A program made the position numbers and the translations under genes. 64,000 nt of DNA, from NCBI GenBank assembly GCA_018240025.1, contig JAFEGM010000032.1, positions 5,618 to 69,617 on the forward strand. The letters run 5' to 3'. Under the pieces are notes generated by a model. It ran no database searches. It was given only the letters and a program-made list of their open reading frames with translations, and was not told where the DNA came from. The stretch is from Verrucomicrobiota bacterium (GTDB lineage Bacteria > Verrucomicrobiota > Verrucomicrobiia > Chthoniobacterales > SZAS-18). Shown here piece after piece: positions 53,219-61,424 of the stretch; the stretch's first letter is position 1; each line of letters starts with the position of its first letter.

Positions 53219-53806
53219 GTGCCGTCGTCCCGTTCCTCCCGCGCTGCCTCGCCCGCGGAGTCGCCGCTCCGGGTGGCGGGACGCTGGATTTCCCTTGTTC
53301 TCGCGCTGCTGCTGGTGGCTTTCATCGGCCTCTCGATCACCGGCCGACTGACCATCGCGGCGGTGCGCAGCGAGGCCATGGTGCCCACCCTCGAGAAAGG
53401 GGATCGGCTGCTGTCGCTGCGAGGCGGGCGGCCGGAGATTGGCGATATCGTGGTCTTCCGCACGCGCGGGGTGGGCAATCTGGGCGACGGCCTGCTCGCG
53501 CTGCGCGTCGCGGGCCGACCGGGAGATCGGCTGGAACTACGCGACGGCATCCTCTTCGTGAACGACGCCCCGGCGCCGCTGCAGAATGCGGCCGGCCGGC
53601 TGAAGTATCGCTCCTTCGCCACCGCGAGCTATTTGAATGCCTTCCGGCGGATCGTGACGGTGCCGTCCGAGCACTACTTCTTCCTCAGCGACCATCCCAC
53701 CAGCAACAACGACAGTCGTTTTTGGGGTTTCGTTCCGGCCGAGAATCTGCGCGGACGCGTCCGGTGGCGGCTTTGGCCGCTGGCCCGCTGGGGCGCACCG
53801 GAGTGA
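53219..53806 (+). CDS. Signal peptidase I-like protein lacking the catalytic dyad
   Basis: 195 residues, GTG start. One N-terminal membrane helix (about 22-42), then the S26 fold with RSEAMVPTLEKGDRLL (box B), GDIVVFR (box C), LRVAGRPGDRLEL (box D) and SDHPTSNNDSRFWGFVP (box E). In active enzymes the box B motif is SxSM; here it is SEAM, so the catalytic Ser is Ala53. The catalytic Lys of box D (K-R-x-x-G-x-P-G-D) is Leu95. It is therefore a likely inactive relative or has another function. Located 54 bp after the propeller gene. Confidence 0.85.
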   Translation: MPSSRSSRAASPAESPLRVAGRWISLVLALLLVAFIGLSITGRLTIAAVRSEAMVPTLEKGDRLLSLRGGRPEIGDIVVFRTRGVGNLGDGLLALRVAGRPGDRLELRDGILFVNDAPAPLQNAAGRLKYRSFATASYLNAFRRIVTVPSEHYFFLSDHPTSNNDSRFWGFVPAENLRGRVRWRLWPLARWGAPE

Positions 53807-53906
53807 CTGCCCGTTTTTGGAGGAATCATGAGCCGCGGGGTTGACGTCGCGCCAACGCGGGCGAGGCGGTGGGATTCGCGGCGCGGTGCCGCGAAATTCC
53901 CCAACC

Positions 53907-54284
53907 ATGATGAAGCGTTCCCTCCAAGTTCTCCTCTGCTCGACCCTGTTCGCCTTCGCAGCGATGACTGCCCAGGCCCAGACGGCCACGGCGCCCAAGA
54001 GCGTCATTCACATCGTCACCGTGTCGTGGAAAGCCGGCACGACCGAAGCCCAGATCCAGGCGGCTCTGGACGGCGCCGCCGCGCTGCCGAGCAAATACAA
54101 AGGCATCACCCGCGTCTGGACGAAGACCATCAAGAAGCAGGGCGAGCGCACCCATGCCATCGTGATGGAGTTCGCCGACGAAGCGGCCCTGAAAGCCTAT
54201 TCCGACAGCGAGGCGCAAAAGGAGTGGTACAAGGTCTACACGCCCATTCGCGAGCGGAGCACCACCTTCGACGTCACGAACTGA
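53907..54284 (+). CDS. Exported Dabb (stress-responsive A/B barrel) domain protein
   Basis: 125 residues. Signal peptide MMKRSLQVLLCSTLFAFAAM, then VIHIVTVSWKAGTTEAQIQA, ITRVWTKTIKKQGERTHAIV and DEAALKAYSDSEAQKEWYKV, the pattern of a dimeric alpha/beta barrel. Function unknown. The second Met (53910) is an equal candidate start. A GGAGG-ATG pair at 53818-53830 is in another frame and does not serve this gene. A strong terminator follows. Confidence 0.85.
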   Translation: MMKRSLQVLLCSTLFAFAAMTAQAQTATAPKSVIHIVTVSWKAGTTEAQIQAALDGAAALPSKYKGITRVWTKTIKKQGERTHAIVMEFADEAALKAYSDSEAQKEWYKVYTPIRERSTTFDVTN

Positions 54285-54335
54285 GCGGGACCGTGACCGC
54301 AGACTCAGGTTCGTCCTGAAGTGCCTTATCTAAGA

Positions 54336-54364
54336 GGCGCGGGTGGGTTCACCGGCGCCTTTTT
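54336..54364 (+). terminator. Intrinsic terminator after the Dabb gene
   Basis: GGCGCGGGTG (54336-54345), loop GGTT, CACCGGCGCC (54350-54359): ten-base stem with one mismatch, followed by TTTTT (54360-54364). Confidence 0.75.
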
Positions 54365-54422
54365 CGCGCCGAGCGCACAGTCTGGGAACGAGGCGGCAGC
54401 GCGCGCCGGCGTCCGGCCTGCG

Positions 54423-55658
54423 TCAGGGTGTCGAGCCGAGCTTGAGCCGCCGGGCCGGAGCGGCCGTTTCGTCGCGCGTCTCGCCGTCCACGTACTGTTC
54501 GGGATCGCGGCGCAGCGTCTCGAAATAGTTGTCGCGATCGCGCTCGAGGATCTCGTTGAGCTGCTTGGAGGCCGGGCGATGGGGATTGTCGATCGCCCGC
54601 ACTTGCACCGTGATAACCTCATCGCCGCGCCGCACCTTCACCGGCACGCGATCGCCGCCGGAGAGGAAGAACGAGACGTCCACCATGTCGGACGGGCGCT
54701 TGAAGGCGACGCCGGCGACCTCCAGGAGCACATCGCCTTCCTTGATACCCGCTTTGGCCGCGGGAGAATTGGGCGGCATTTCGCCCACCACGGCCTCGGT
54801 GCCTTCCTTGTTGAAGGCCTCGCCTGCCGCGCTGATTTGAACTCCGATCCAGCCGGGCCGGGGAGCGCCGAAGCGTTCGTAGTCCAAAAACACCTTCCGC
54901 GCGGCGGTGATGGGGAGAGCGAAGGCCGTGCCTTTGCCGTCATCCATGCGGGCCACCAGGATACCGACCACCTCGCCTTTCAGATTGAGAATCGGCGAGC
55001 CCTGCTCGCCGCGATGCACCGGGATGTTGGCGCGCAGGTGCGTGGTGCTGAGGAAGCCGCCCTGGTATTTGCGATCGAACCCAGCCACGTAGCCAACATT
55101 AGGGGTCGCCGGCAGGTCCATCGGGTAGCCGATGGAAACGAGCGGCGAGGCGACGTTCAGTTCGGAGGGCTTGCCAAACGGGAGGAAAGGCGTGCTGACG
55201 GAGGCTTCCTTGAGGATCTTCAGTACCGCCAGGCCGCTGTGGGCGTCGGCCACCAGACGCACGGCGGAATACGTCTTGTCGCCGAGCTCGATGTTCAGGT
55301 TCCAGCTTTCGCCGGCGACCGAATAGGTCGTGAAGATCGTCCCGTTGGGATTGACCAGAAACCCCGTGCCGCAGAGCTGACCGTGTTCGTCATCCGCCGT
55401 AATGCGCACCACGGCGGGGTGTGCCTTGGCGAAGATGCCCGCGACTTCCTCGGAAATTTTGCTGGGCGGGGCCGGCTCGGCCGAAGACGGCTTGGTGGCT
55501 TCCTTTTCGACGGGAGCCGGAGCGGAGCTCTCAGCGCGCAACGCGCCTTGGAGGACGAACCCCCCAAGCACGGCGAGCGTGAGCCCAGCCCGTCTACCTA
55601 GCGAACGCTTGGTTGCAGGCGAGAGGCGTCCAGAGCTAGAAGCTGGCAGGTGCTGCAT
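54423..55658 (-). CDS. HtrA-like trypsin-fold protein with PDZ, catalytic triad lost
   Basis: 411 residues. Membrane helix or signal near 21-41, a trypsin-like domain (about 70-280) and a PDZ domain (about 285-380, with SPAAKAGIKEGDVLLEVAG). Alignment by eye to DegS/DegP: TNNHVV is TTYSVA (His to S113), TDLAVLK is SGLAVLK (Asp to G142), GNSGGxL is GEQGSPI (Ser to Q219). All three catalytic residues are gone, but the fold-specific Gly and strand residues are kept. It follows a sigma/anti-sigma pair (start overlaps the end of the 55636 gene by 23 bp), as a sensor of envelope stress without protease activity might. Confidence 0.85.
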   Translation of the reverse strand: MQHLPASSSGRLSPATKRSLGRRAGLTLAVLGGFVLQGALRAESSAPAPVEKEATKPSSAEPAPPSKISEEVAGIFAKAHPAVVRITADDEHGQLCGTGFLVNPNGTIFTTYSVAGESWNLNIELGDKTYSAVRLVADAHSGLAVLKILKEASVSTPFLPFGKPSELNVASPLVSIGYPMDLPATPNVGYVAGFDRKYQGGFLSTTHLRANIPVHRGEQGSPILNLKGEVVGILVARMDDGKGTAFALPITAARKVFLDYERFGAPRPGWIGVQISAAGEAFNKEGTEAVVGEMPPNSPAAKAGIKEGDVLLEVAGVAFKRPSDMVDVSFFLSGGDRVPVKVRRGDEVITVQVRAIDNPHRPASKQLNEILERDRDNYFETLRRDPEQYVDGETRDETAAPARRLKLGSTP

Positions 55659-56205
55659 AGCTCACAGGCCGCGAATCCAGCACGTAGCGGGGGGATTTGG
55701 GGGCAGTGCCGCGAAGCGCGGCCCGACGAGTCTCCTCGAGGGAGGGAAGCTCGACGTCATTGAGGAAAACCACCGGATTGCCGGGCAGCACGCGCAGGGG
55801 TTGGGCGGTGCGATTGAGCGGGAGACTGACCGAGGCAAAGCTATCTCCACCGCTGGAAACCGGAGTCGCCACGCGCAGAGAACCCGGATTCGTCACCTGT
55901 GGCGTGACCGCCACCGTGGCCACGGTCGGCTCCGGCGCGGGGCTGCGGAGAATCTGGTTTGAAGCCGCCACCGCGGCGAAGAGCGCCACGGCGCAGGCGG
56001 CCGCGTAGCCGAGCTGCGGCATCTCCGTCGGGGCCAGGGAGGCACTCAGACGATCCCAGACAATGCGCCAGAGCGGGAGCTTCACCAGCTCCTGACGCTG
56101 ACGCGCCTGGAACTGCTGCAGGAAGTTCTCGAAGTACTCGGGCGGGGGAGCCTCGTAGCGCTTGAGCCGCAGGAGTTTTTGCAGGTCGCTGAAGTTGTCG
56201 TCCAT
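55636..56205 (-). CDS. Membrane protein of anti-sigma type, 189 aa
   Basis: MDDNFSDLQKLLRLKRYEAPP at the N-terminus is a cytoplasmic helical domain, a single TM helix lies at about 66-82 (YAAACAVALFAAVAASN), then a Pro/Thr-rich extracytoplasmic stretch. The position directly after an ECF sigma gene (89-bp gap) and before an HtrA-like gene, and one TM helix with a short cytoplasmic N-domain, fit an anti-sigma factor, but no zinc-binding HxxxCxxC is present, so the family is unproven. Confidence 0.75.
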   Translation of the reverse strand: MDDNFSDLQKLLRLKRYEAPPPEYFENFLQQFQARQRQELVKLPLWRIVWDRLSASLAPTEMPQLGYAAACAVALFAAVAASNQILRSPAPEPTVATVAVTPQVTNPGSLRVATPVSSGGDSFASVSLPLNRTAQPLRVLPGNPVVFLNDVELPSLEETRRAALRGTAPKSPRYVLDSRPVSYAAPASF

Positions 56206-56294
56206 GATGCGGTGGGAGTACTTACGCGCCGGTTTGCCGGGAAACGTGGGAGGGGAGGAGAGGAAGTAAAGCGGGGAGAGTCGCCGAGGTGCAT

Positions 56295-57035
56295 TCAGCG
56301 CCGGAATTCCTCCAGATAGTTCTGGAGCTGGCGGTGAGCGTAGAAGAGGCGGGAGCGGACCGTGCCCTCGGAGACGCCCAGGATGGCGGCGATCTCGGCA
56401 TGAGGCATGCCCTGCACATCGAACATCGTGACCACGGCGCGGTGGTCGGCCGAGAGCTTCTGCATGGCCTCATTGATGCGCCGCTGCAGTTCGTTGAGAT
56501 TGGTCTCGCGCACGGGATCGCCCGCGCCGGTCGAGGTGACCTCCAGGAACTCCTTGTCGTTCTGAATGCCGGAATCGACGTCGTCGAGGCTGAGGTGATA
56601 ACGACGGCCGCGCTTCTTGACGAAGTTGATCGTCATGTTCAGGCCGATCTGATGCAACCAGGTGTAAAAGCTGGCCCGGCCCTTGAAACCGCCGATCGAG
56701 CGGTAGGCCTTCGAAAACACGTCCTGCATCAGGTCGTTCGTGTCCTCGTGGTTCGAGGTCATGTTGTAGATCAGTCCGTACAACCGCGGGCTGTACTTGA
56801 CCACGAGCTGATCGAACGCCGCTGCGTCGCCGGTCTGCGCACGGGCGACCAGCTCCTCATCCGTGACTTCGGCGGCGGGGGCGGCGGCCGTCTTCTCCAT
56901 GGGGGCGTCCGTCACCCTACTCGCCCGGCCCACCAATGCTGGAGAAATCTTCCGAGCAGCCTCGGAAACAGCGGAGGCCATGCGGTCAATGGTGGTGTTG
57001 AGCAACGGCCACGATACGGAAGAAGGGGTCGCCAT
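56295..57035 (-). CDS. RpoE-type ECF sigma factor
   Basis: 246 residues from the ATG chosen (a TTG at 57074 and ATG codons at 56981 and 56900 are alternatives). Region 2: AAFDQLVVKYSPRLYGLIYN, DTNDLMQDVFSKAYRSIGGF and SFYTWLHQIGLNMTINFVKK. Region 4: LQRRINEAMQKLSADHRAVV and MPHAEIAAILGVSEGTVRSR. The N-terminal 60 residues before region 2 are extra for this family. First gene of a three-gene operon with the anti-sigma-like and HtrA-like genes. Confidence 0.9.
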   Translation of the reverse strand: MATPSSVSWPLLNTTIDRMASAVSEAARKISPALVGRASRVTDAPMEKTAAAPAAEVTDEELVARAQTGDAAAFDQLVVKYSPRLYGLIYNMTSNHEDTNDLMQDVFSKAYRSIGGFKGRASFYTWLHQIGLNMTINFVKKRGRRYHLSLDDVDSGIQNDKEFLEVTSTGAGDPVRETNLNELQRRINEAMQKLSADHRAVVTMFDVQGMPHAEIAAILGVSEGTVRSRLFYAHRQLQNYLEEFRR

Positions 57036-57135
57036 CGGAGAAGCTTCAGACAGCGGAGCGGGTCTGTCGTTCAAAGAGGGGACGCGGAAATTGTGACTTT
57101 TTTAAGAACAGCCCGCCTCACTCTGGAGCCGGGGC

Positions 57136-58044
57136 TCACTTGCCCTGCGAGTCCGCCGTCGGTAAGGCGTGGAGCGCATGGGCCATGGCGATCATGTCTT
57201 CCTCGGCATGTCCGAGTCGGACGGTCTCGCGGAGCAGATCGAGCGTTCGCTCGGTGAGAGGGAGGCGGCAATCCCGCTCCGCCGCAGCTGCGCCCGTGCG
57301 CCCGAGGCTGTCGAGCACATTGCGAATGGCGGAGTGGGGCGAAAAGTCCCGCTCGGCCAGCTTGGCGGAGCGGATCCGGACATTGTCGCTGCCAAGCTGC
57401 CCGTTGGAGACCACCTCGGCGACCTTCCGGCGGTCCAGTCCATGGGCGTCAGCGAAGTGCATCATTTCCGCCAGGGCGGCCACGCTGTTCACGAGCAGGA
57501 TGTTGGTGGCGAGCTTGGTCAGGGTGCCGTTTGGCACGGGGCCGCAGTCGATCGCCTGTCGCGCGAGCGGGGCAAAGAGCGGGGCAACCTGCGCCACCGC
57601 GTCGGGCTCTCCGGCCAGCATGGCGATGAGGGTGCCCGCCTCGGCCGGCTTCCGACTGCCCGAGACGGGCGCCTCGACAAAGCGCGCTCCGGCCGACCTC
57701 AAGGCTTGCTCGAGGCCGTGGGAGTAATCCGGCGAGACGGTGGCGCAGTTGACCAGCAGCCGTTCGCGGACCGCGCCGAAACCCGGCGTGCCACGCTGCA
57801 GCACGGCGTCGGTCGCGCCGCCATCCGCAAGCATGAGGAAGACCACCGGGCAGGCCGCGAGCACTTCGGCGGGCTCGGTCGCCACCGTGACATGAATGCC
57901 AGCCTCAGCGGCGGCCGCGAGCAGCGGCTCGGCCTTGGCGGCGGTGCGATTCCAGACCTGCAGCGAGTGCCCGGCACGCAACAGACGCAGGGCCATGACC
58001 TCGCCCATGGTGCCAAGCCCCAAAAAACCGAGAGGATGCGACAT
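57136..58044 (-). CDS. 3-Hydroxyisobutyrate dehydrogenase-family oxidoreductase
   Basis: 302 residues. NAD(P)-binding GFLGLGTMG at residues 5-13, substrate motif EAPVSGSRKPAEAGTL, and the catalytic Lys in GTLTKLATNILLV. Normal family length. The family reduces or oxidises small beta-hydroxy acids such as tartronate semialdehyde or succinic semialdehyde; the substrate cannot be set. Start ATG 58044; upstream frame has no family similarity. Confidence 0.92.
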   Translation of the reverse strand: MSHPLGFLGLGTMGEVMALRLLRAGHSLQVWNRTAAKAEPLLAAAAEAGIHVTVATEPAEVLAACPVVFLMLADGGATDAVLQRGTPGFGAVRERLLVNCATVSPDYSHGLEQALRSAGARFVEAPVSGSRKPAEAGTLIAMLAGEPDAVAQVAPLFAPLARQAIDCGPVPNGTLTKLATNILLVNSVAALAEMMHFADAHGLDRRKVAEVVSNGQLGSDNVRIRSAKLAERDFSPHSAIRNVLDSLGRTGAAAAERDCRLPLTERTLDLLRETVRLGHAEEDMIAMAHALHALPTADSQGK

Positions 58045-58117
58045 TGCGCGACGCTCGGAGTCGTCGCAGAGGCGGTCAATCCGAGCGTCCGGTGTGACGC
58101 AGGGAGTCTCCCGCAGC

Positions 58118-58747
58118 TTAACGCCGACGGCGCCAGCGCCAGCCAAGAGCTCCAACCGCCAGGACGCCGGCCGCCAGCGTGGCCGGCTCCGGCACGGCGT
58201 ACACGGCGAATCCGTACGAGAAGGTGTTCGGCGACCAACTCGTCTCGTCCTGAATGAAGGAGCCGAGCGGCCCGGTATTGGACCGATTCCAAACGTAGAC
58301 CGAATTGGGCGCACCGCGCAGGACGATCCAGTACGTCTGGCCCGCGTCGAGCTGCGGGAAGGAGGTCAGCGGCACGAAGGGCGCCTCGTAGCCCGAGCCG
58401 AGCATGGTGCCGGTATCGACGGCTCCCAGCGGAACCGCCCGGGCGTCGTCCGGCGCTCCGCTGCCGTTGTCGGGCGCGAGCGAGACGAACACGCCTCCGC
58501 CGCCAAAGAGGTTGGAAATCGTCACCTGGACCGCGCCGAGTTGGGCGGTGGAGGCCAGCGTGAAGGGAATCGCCTGGCGCGAGACGAAAAAGAAGGGCGA
58601 GGGGTTGCCCGTGAAAGTCGCGCCCGACCCGTTCACGATCCCTGAGCCATCGCCGATGTTTCCGGCGAGGAGGAAGGAACTTTGGGCGGCGGCAGAGGCC
58701 GAGAAAAGGACGACTCCCGCGAGGACGAGCAGGCCAGACGCTTTCAT
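58118..58747 (-). CDS. PEP-CTERM sorted exported protein
   Basis: 209 residues. Signal peptide MKASGLLVLAGVVLFSASAA, a beta-rich body, and the C-terminal sorting signal VPEPATLAAGVLAVGALG followed by WRWRRRR. Such proteins are cut and attached by an exosortase (EpsH/XrtA type) and are common in exopolysaccharide-forming Gram-negative bacteria. It implies an exosortase elsewhere in the genome. Lies between the dehydrogenase and a lipoprotein gene, all on the minus strand. Confidence 0.9.
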   Translation of the reverse strand: MKASGLLVLAGVVLFSASAAAQSSFLLAGNIGDGSGIVNGSGATFTGNPSPFFFVSRQAIPFTLASTAQLGAVQVTISNLFGGGGVFVSLAPDNGSGAPDDARAVPLGAVDTGTMLGSGYEAPFVPLTSFPQLDAGQTYWIVLRGAPNSVYVWNRSNTGPLGSFIQDETSWSPNTFSYGFAVYAVPEPATLAAGVLAVGALGWRWRRRR

Positions 58748-58827
58748 GCGCTCATTTTGCACCAGCCAGTCCTGGGGTGTCCACTCAAACCACGGCTCCG
58801 CTCAGCGTGCTGCTTTGCGGTCTTAAA

Positions 58828-59274
58828 TCAGAAATTCTTCCGCCAAGCGCGCCCCTCCAGCGCCGAGAGTTCAGGCCCGAGCTTCCAGACGAGGATCTTG
58901 CTCGAACTGGAACCGTCAATGTACCCGCCGCCAGGGAAGGGATTCGGGCCCTTGGCGATCATCAAGCCCCCGAGTTGCGCCCGCGGCATCCAGTTTTCGG
59001 TCGAGAGCTCCGAGAACTGCAGCGGGGCCGGAGCCCGGAAGTACCAGTAAGATGCATCCTCCGCCTCGAGGACATAGGTGCCGGGCGGAAACGCGATCGT
59101 CCGGGTGCCGCCCGCCCGGCTGTCGAAACTGAGCGCACGTCCGACGGTCAGCGTGCGGCCCACGTTGCCCACGCGACTGACGGAACGGGATTCGGAGACG
59201 ATGGGCCCCAGCACTGCGCTACAGCTGGACAGCAAGAGCAGGGCGAGCGGAGCGAGCAGGCGGAAGAAGGACAT
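58828..59274 (-). CDS. Lipoprotein, 148 aa
   Basis: Signal peptide with lipobox (LALLLLSSC), so an acylated Cys at about residue 18. The mature domain is beta-rich with GTRTIAFPPGTYVLEAEDAS and ends WRKNF. No family recognised. It sits 40 bp before the MoaD-like gene on the same strand. Confidence 0.8.
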   Translation of the reverse strand: MSFFRLLAPLALLLLSSCSAVLGPIVSESRSVSRVGNVGRTLTVGRALSFDSRAGGTRTIAFPPGTYVLEAEDASYWYFRAPAPLQFSELSTENWMPRAQLGGLMIAKGPNPFPGGGYIDGSSSSKILVWKLGPELSALEGRAWRKNF

Positions 59275-59314
59275 CCACCATCCTGAGATCGCTCCGGCGA
59301 CTGGCAAGCGTTCG

Positions 59315-59617
59315 TTACCCGCCTGCCATCGCCCCGATCACCAGCAAGGGCTCCTCGCCGCGCACGACGGCCTCCGGCAATGGCGTGTCGAGCGGCTCGT
59401 GCGAGAGGTCCTCCTTGCAGGCGAAGTAGCGGATGAAGGCGCGTCGCTGCAACGTCTGCGGATCGCGGAAGGTGCCGCGCAGGGCCGGATGCTCGCGTTC
59501 CAGCGCCGCCAGCGTCTGACCCAGGGTCACCGGCTCGGCGAGGTCGAGATCCACGCCGTCGCCGACGATCCGCGCCAGCGTCCGCAGATGGTAGGGAAGA
59601 ACGACGTGGATGCGCAT
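59315..59617 (-). CDS. MoaD/ThiS-like ubiquitin-fold protein
   Basis: 100 residues, starting [20 protein letters not shown] and ending [10 protein letters not shown]. The C-terminal Gly-Gly is what sulfur carriers of this family use for activation. [15 protein letters not shown] is the usual helix. It is paired with a BNR-repeat protein (29-bp gap) instead of molybdopterin genes, so its sulfur-carrier role is not confirmed by context. Confidence 0.85.
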   Translation of the reverse strand: MRIHVVLPYHLRTLARIVGDGVDLDLAEPVTLGQTLAALEREHPALRGTFRDPQTLQRRAFIRYFACKEDLSHEPLDTPLPEAVVRGEEPLLVIGAMAGG

Positions 59618-59646
59618 CTCACCGAGCACTCCGGGATGGACGGGCT

Positions 59647-60762
59647 TCAGCGCAGCGTCTGCACTTCGACGGAATACACCGCCGGCAGATCGCGCACGAT
59701 GGGTCGCCATGAGTCGCCACTGTCGCTCGAGCAGTAGACTTGGCCCCCGGTGGTGCCGAAGTAAATGCCGCATTCGTCCAGGGTGTCGACTGCCATGGCG
59801 TCGCGGAAGACGTTCACGTAACAATGCTCCTGCGGCAGGCCGCGCGTCAGCGCCTCCCACTCGTTGCCGCCGGTCCGGCTGCGATAAACGCGCAGGTTGC
59901 CGTCGGGCGGGAAATGCTCGGAGTCGCTCTTGATCGGAATGACATAGATCGTCTCCGGCTCGTGCGCATGGACATCGATCGGGAAGCCGAAATCGCTCGG
60001 CAGATTGCCGCTCACGTCCTGCCAGAAATCGCCGGCATTGTCGCTGCGCAAAACGTTCCAGTGCTTCTGCATGAAGAGCGTGTCGGGGCGGGAGGGATGC
60101 AGCGCGATCCGATGCACGCAGTGGCCGACGTCCGCGTCGGGATCGGGGATTTCGTAGCGCGACTTCAGCCCGCGATTGATCGGCGCCCAGGTGTCGCCGC
60201 CGTCCTCCGAGCGAAATGCGCCGGCCGCCGAGATGGCGATGAAGAGGCGCTGCGGATTCTTGGGGTCGATGAGGATGGTGTGCAGCCCCATGCCGCCCGC
60301 GCCCGGCTGCCAGAGCCGTCCCTTCACCTGCCGCAGGCCGGGGCTCTCCGCCCAGGTTTTGCCGCCGTCGGTGGATTTGAAGAAGGCCGCGTCCTCGGCC
60401 CCGGCATAGACGAGATCGGGGTCGGTCAGCGACGGCTCGAGATGCCAGATGCGCTTGAACTCCCACGGATGCTGCGTGCCATCGTACCACTGGTGCGTGG
60501 TCGTGCCGCCTTCATACTGGAAGTCGTTGCCGACCTGCTCCCACGTTTCGCCGCCGTCGTTCGAGCGCTGGATCTGCTGACCGAACCAGCCGCTCGTCTG
60601 GGAAGCGTAGATGCGGTTCGGGTCGGCGGGGGAGCCCTTCAGGTGAAACATCTCCCAGCCCGCAAAGTGCGGGCCGGAGACCTTCCAATCCTGGCGCTGG
60701 CCATCGGCGGAGAGAATGAAGGCACCCTTCTTGGTGCCGACGAGGACGCGGACGCGGCTCAT
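59647..60762 (-). CDS. BNR/Asp-box repeat beta-propeller protein
   Basis: 371 residues, no signal peptide. Six Asp-box motifs are visible, [40 protein letters not shown] and SSDSGDSW, evenly spaced as in six-bladed sialidase-like propellers. Catalytic sialidase residues are not evident. Proteins of this type are often next to MoaD-like genes, as here (29 bp). The VOC gene upstream is 6 bp away, so three genes form one operon. Cytoplasmic by sequence. Confidence 0.88.
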   Translation of the reverse strand: MSRVRVLVGTKKGAFILSADGQRQDWKVSGPHFAGWEMFHLKGSPADPNRIYASQTSGWFGQQIQRSNDGGETWEQVGNDFQYEGGTTTHQWYDGTQHPWEFKRIWHLEPSLTDPDLVYAGAEDAAFFKSTDGGKTWAESPGLRQVKGRLWQPGAGGMGLHTILIDPKNPQRLFIAISAAGAFRSEDGGDTWAPINRGLKSRYEIPDPDADVGHCVHRIALHPSRPDTLFMQKHWNVLRSDNAGDFWQDVSGNLPSDFGFPIDVHAHEPETIYVIPIKSDSEHFPPDGNLRVYRSRTGGNEWEALTRGLPQEHCYVNVFRDAMAVDTLDECGIYFGTTGGQVYCSSDSGDSWRPIVRDLPAVYSVEVQTLR

Positions 60763-60768
60763 GGCGAT

Positions 60769-61188
60769 TCAGTTCGGCTTGGCCTCGACGTTGATCATCC
60801 AGCAGAGGCCGAACTTGTCGACCACCAGGCCGAAGAGCACGGCCCAGAAGGTCTTCATGAGCGGCATGTCGACGCGGCCGCCTTCGGCCAGCGCGTTGAA
60901 GTACTGATGGGCTTTCGCTTCATCCGTCAGGTTGATGGAAAGCGACAGATTGGTGAAGCCGGTTTCGCTGCCTTTGCAGCCGCCGTCCGAAGCCATGATG
61001 ATGCTGTCGCCGATCTTGAAGGACGAGTGCATCACCTTGTTGCCGGGGGTCGGGTTGCCGTCCGGACAGGGCTCGGGATTGTCCTTGTGCCGCATCAGCA
61101 TCAGGACCTCGGCGCCGACGGCTTTCTTGTAGAACTCGAGCGCTTCTTCGGTGCGGCCGTCGTAGTTGAGATAGGGTTGAACAGTCAT
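60769..61188 (-). CDS. VOC-family protein, PhnB-like
   Basis: 139 residues. Begins MTVQPYLNYDGRTEEALEFY, with GNKVMHSSFKIGDSIIMASD and FTNLSLSINLTDEAKAHQYF, as in the PhnB/3-demethylubiquinone-type glyoxalase-fold group, which is usually of unknown activity. Ends WMINVEAKPN. It is in one operon with the BNR and MoaD-like genes and lies 236 bp downstream of gltB on the same strand. Confidence 0.9.
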   Translation of the reverse strand: MTVQPYLNYDGRTEEALEFYKKAVGAEVLMLMRHKDNPEPCPDGNPTPGNKVMHSSFKIGDSIIMASDGGCKGSETGFTNLSLSINLTDEAKAHQYFNALAEGGRVDMPLMKTFWAVLFGLVVDKFGLCWMINVEAKPN

Positions 61189-61364
61189 GGTAGGAGAGGG
61201 CGTTTTCGTTGGGTGTTTCATCAGCCGACGAACGGGGCGCGCCCGTCCGGACAGCGGAACGAAAGATTCCGCATCCTGCCGTCGGCGTGCGACCTCCGAC
61301 CAGCCGAAAGGCGAGTCGGACCAGCCGAAGGCCGAGAATTGGCAACCGAGGCGGGCTGGGAGCA

Positions 61365-61384
61365 GGCCGCGCGATCGCGCGGCC
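61365..61384. repeat. 20-bp perfect palindrome downstream of gltB
   Basis: GGCCGCGCGATCGCGCGGCC is its own reverse complement, in the 236-bp gap between gltB and the VOC gene. No T-run, so not a clear intrinsic terminator; a processing or pausing hairpin is possible. Two near copies of GGACCAGCCGAAGGC lie nearby at about 61297-61333. Confidence 0.6.
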
Positions 61385-61424
61385 GCCGCTCATCCCGCTC
61401 CATCTCTCGCGACCGCCGCGAGCC

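Noticed and set aside
53828-54319. Open frame with a good GGAGG site before the Dabb gene
   Set aside because: It is in another frame from the signal-peptide gene and gives a His/Arg-rich shadow sequence with no domain.
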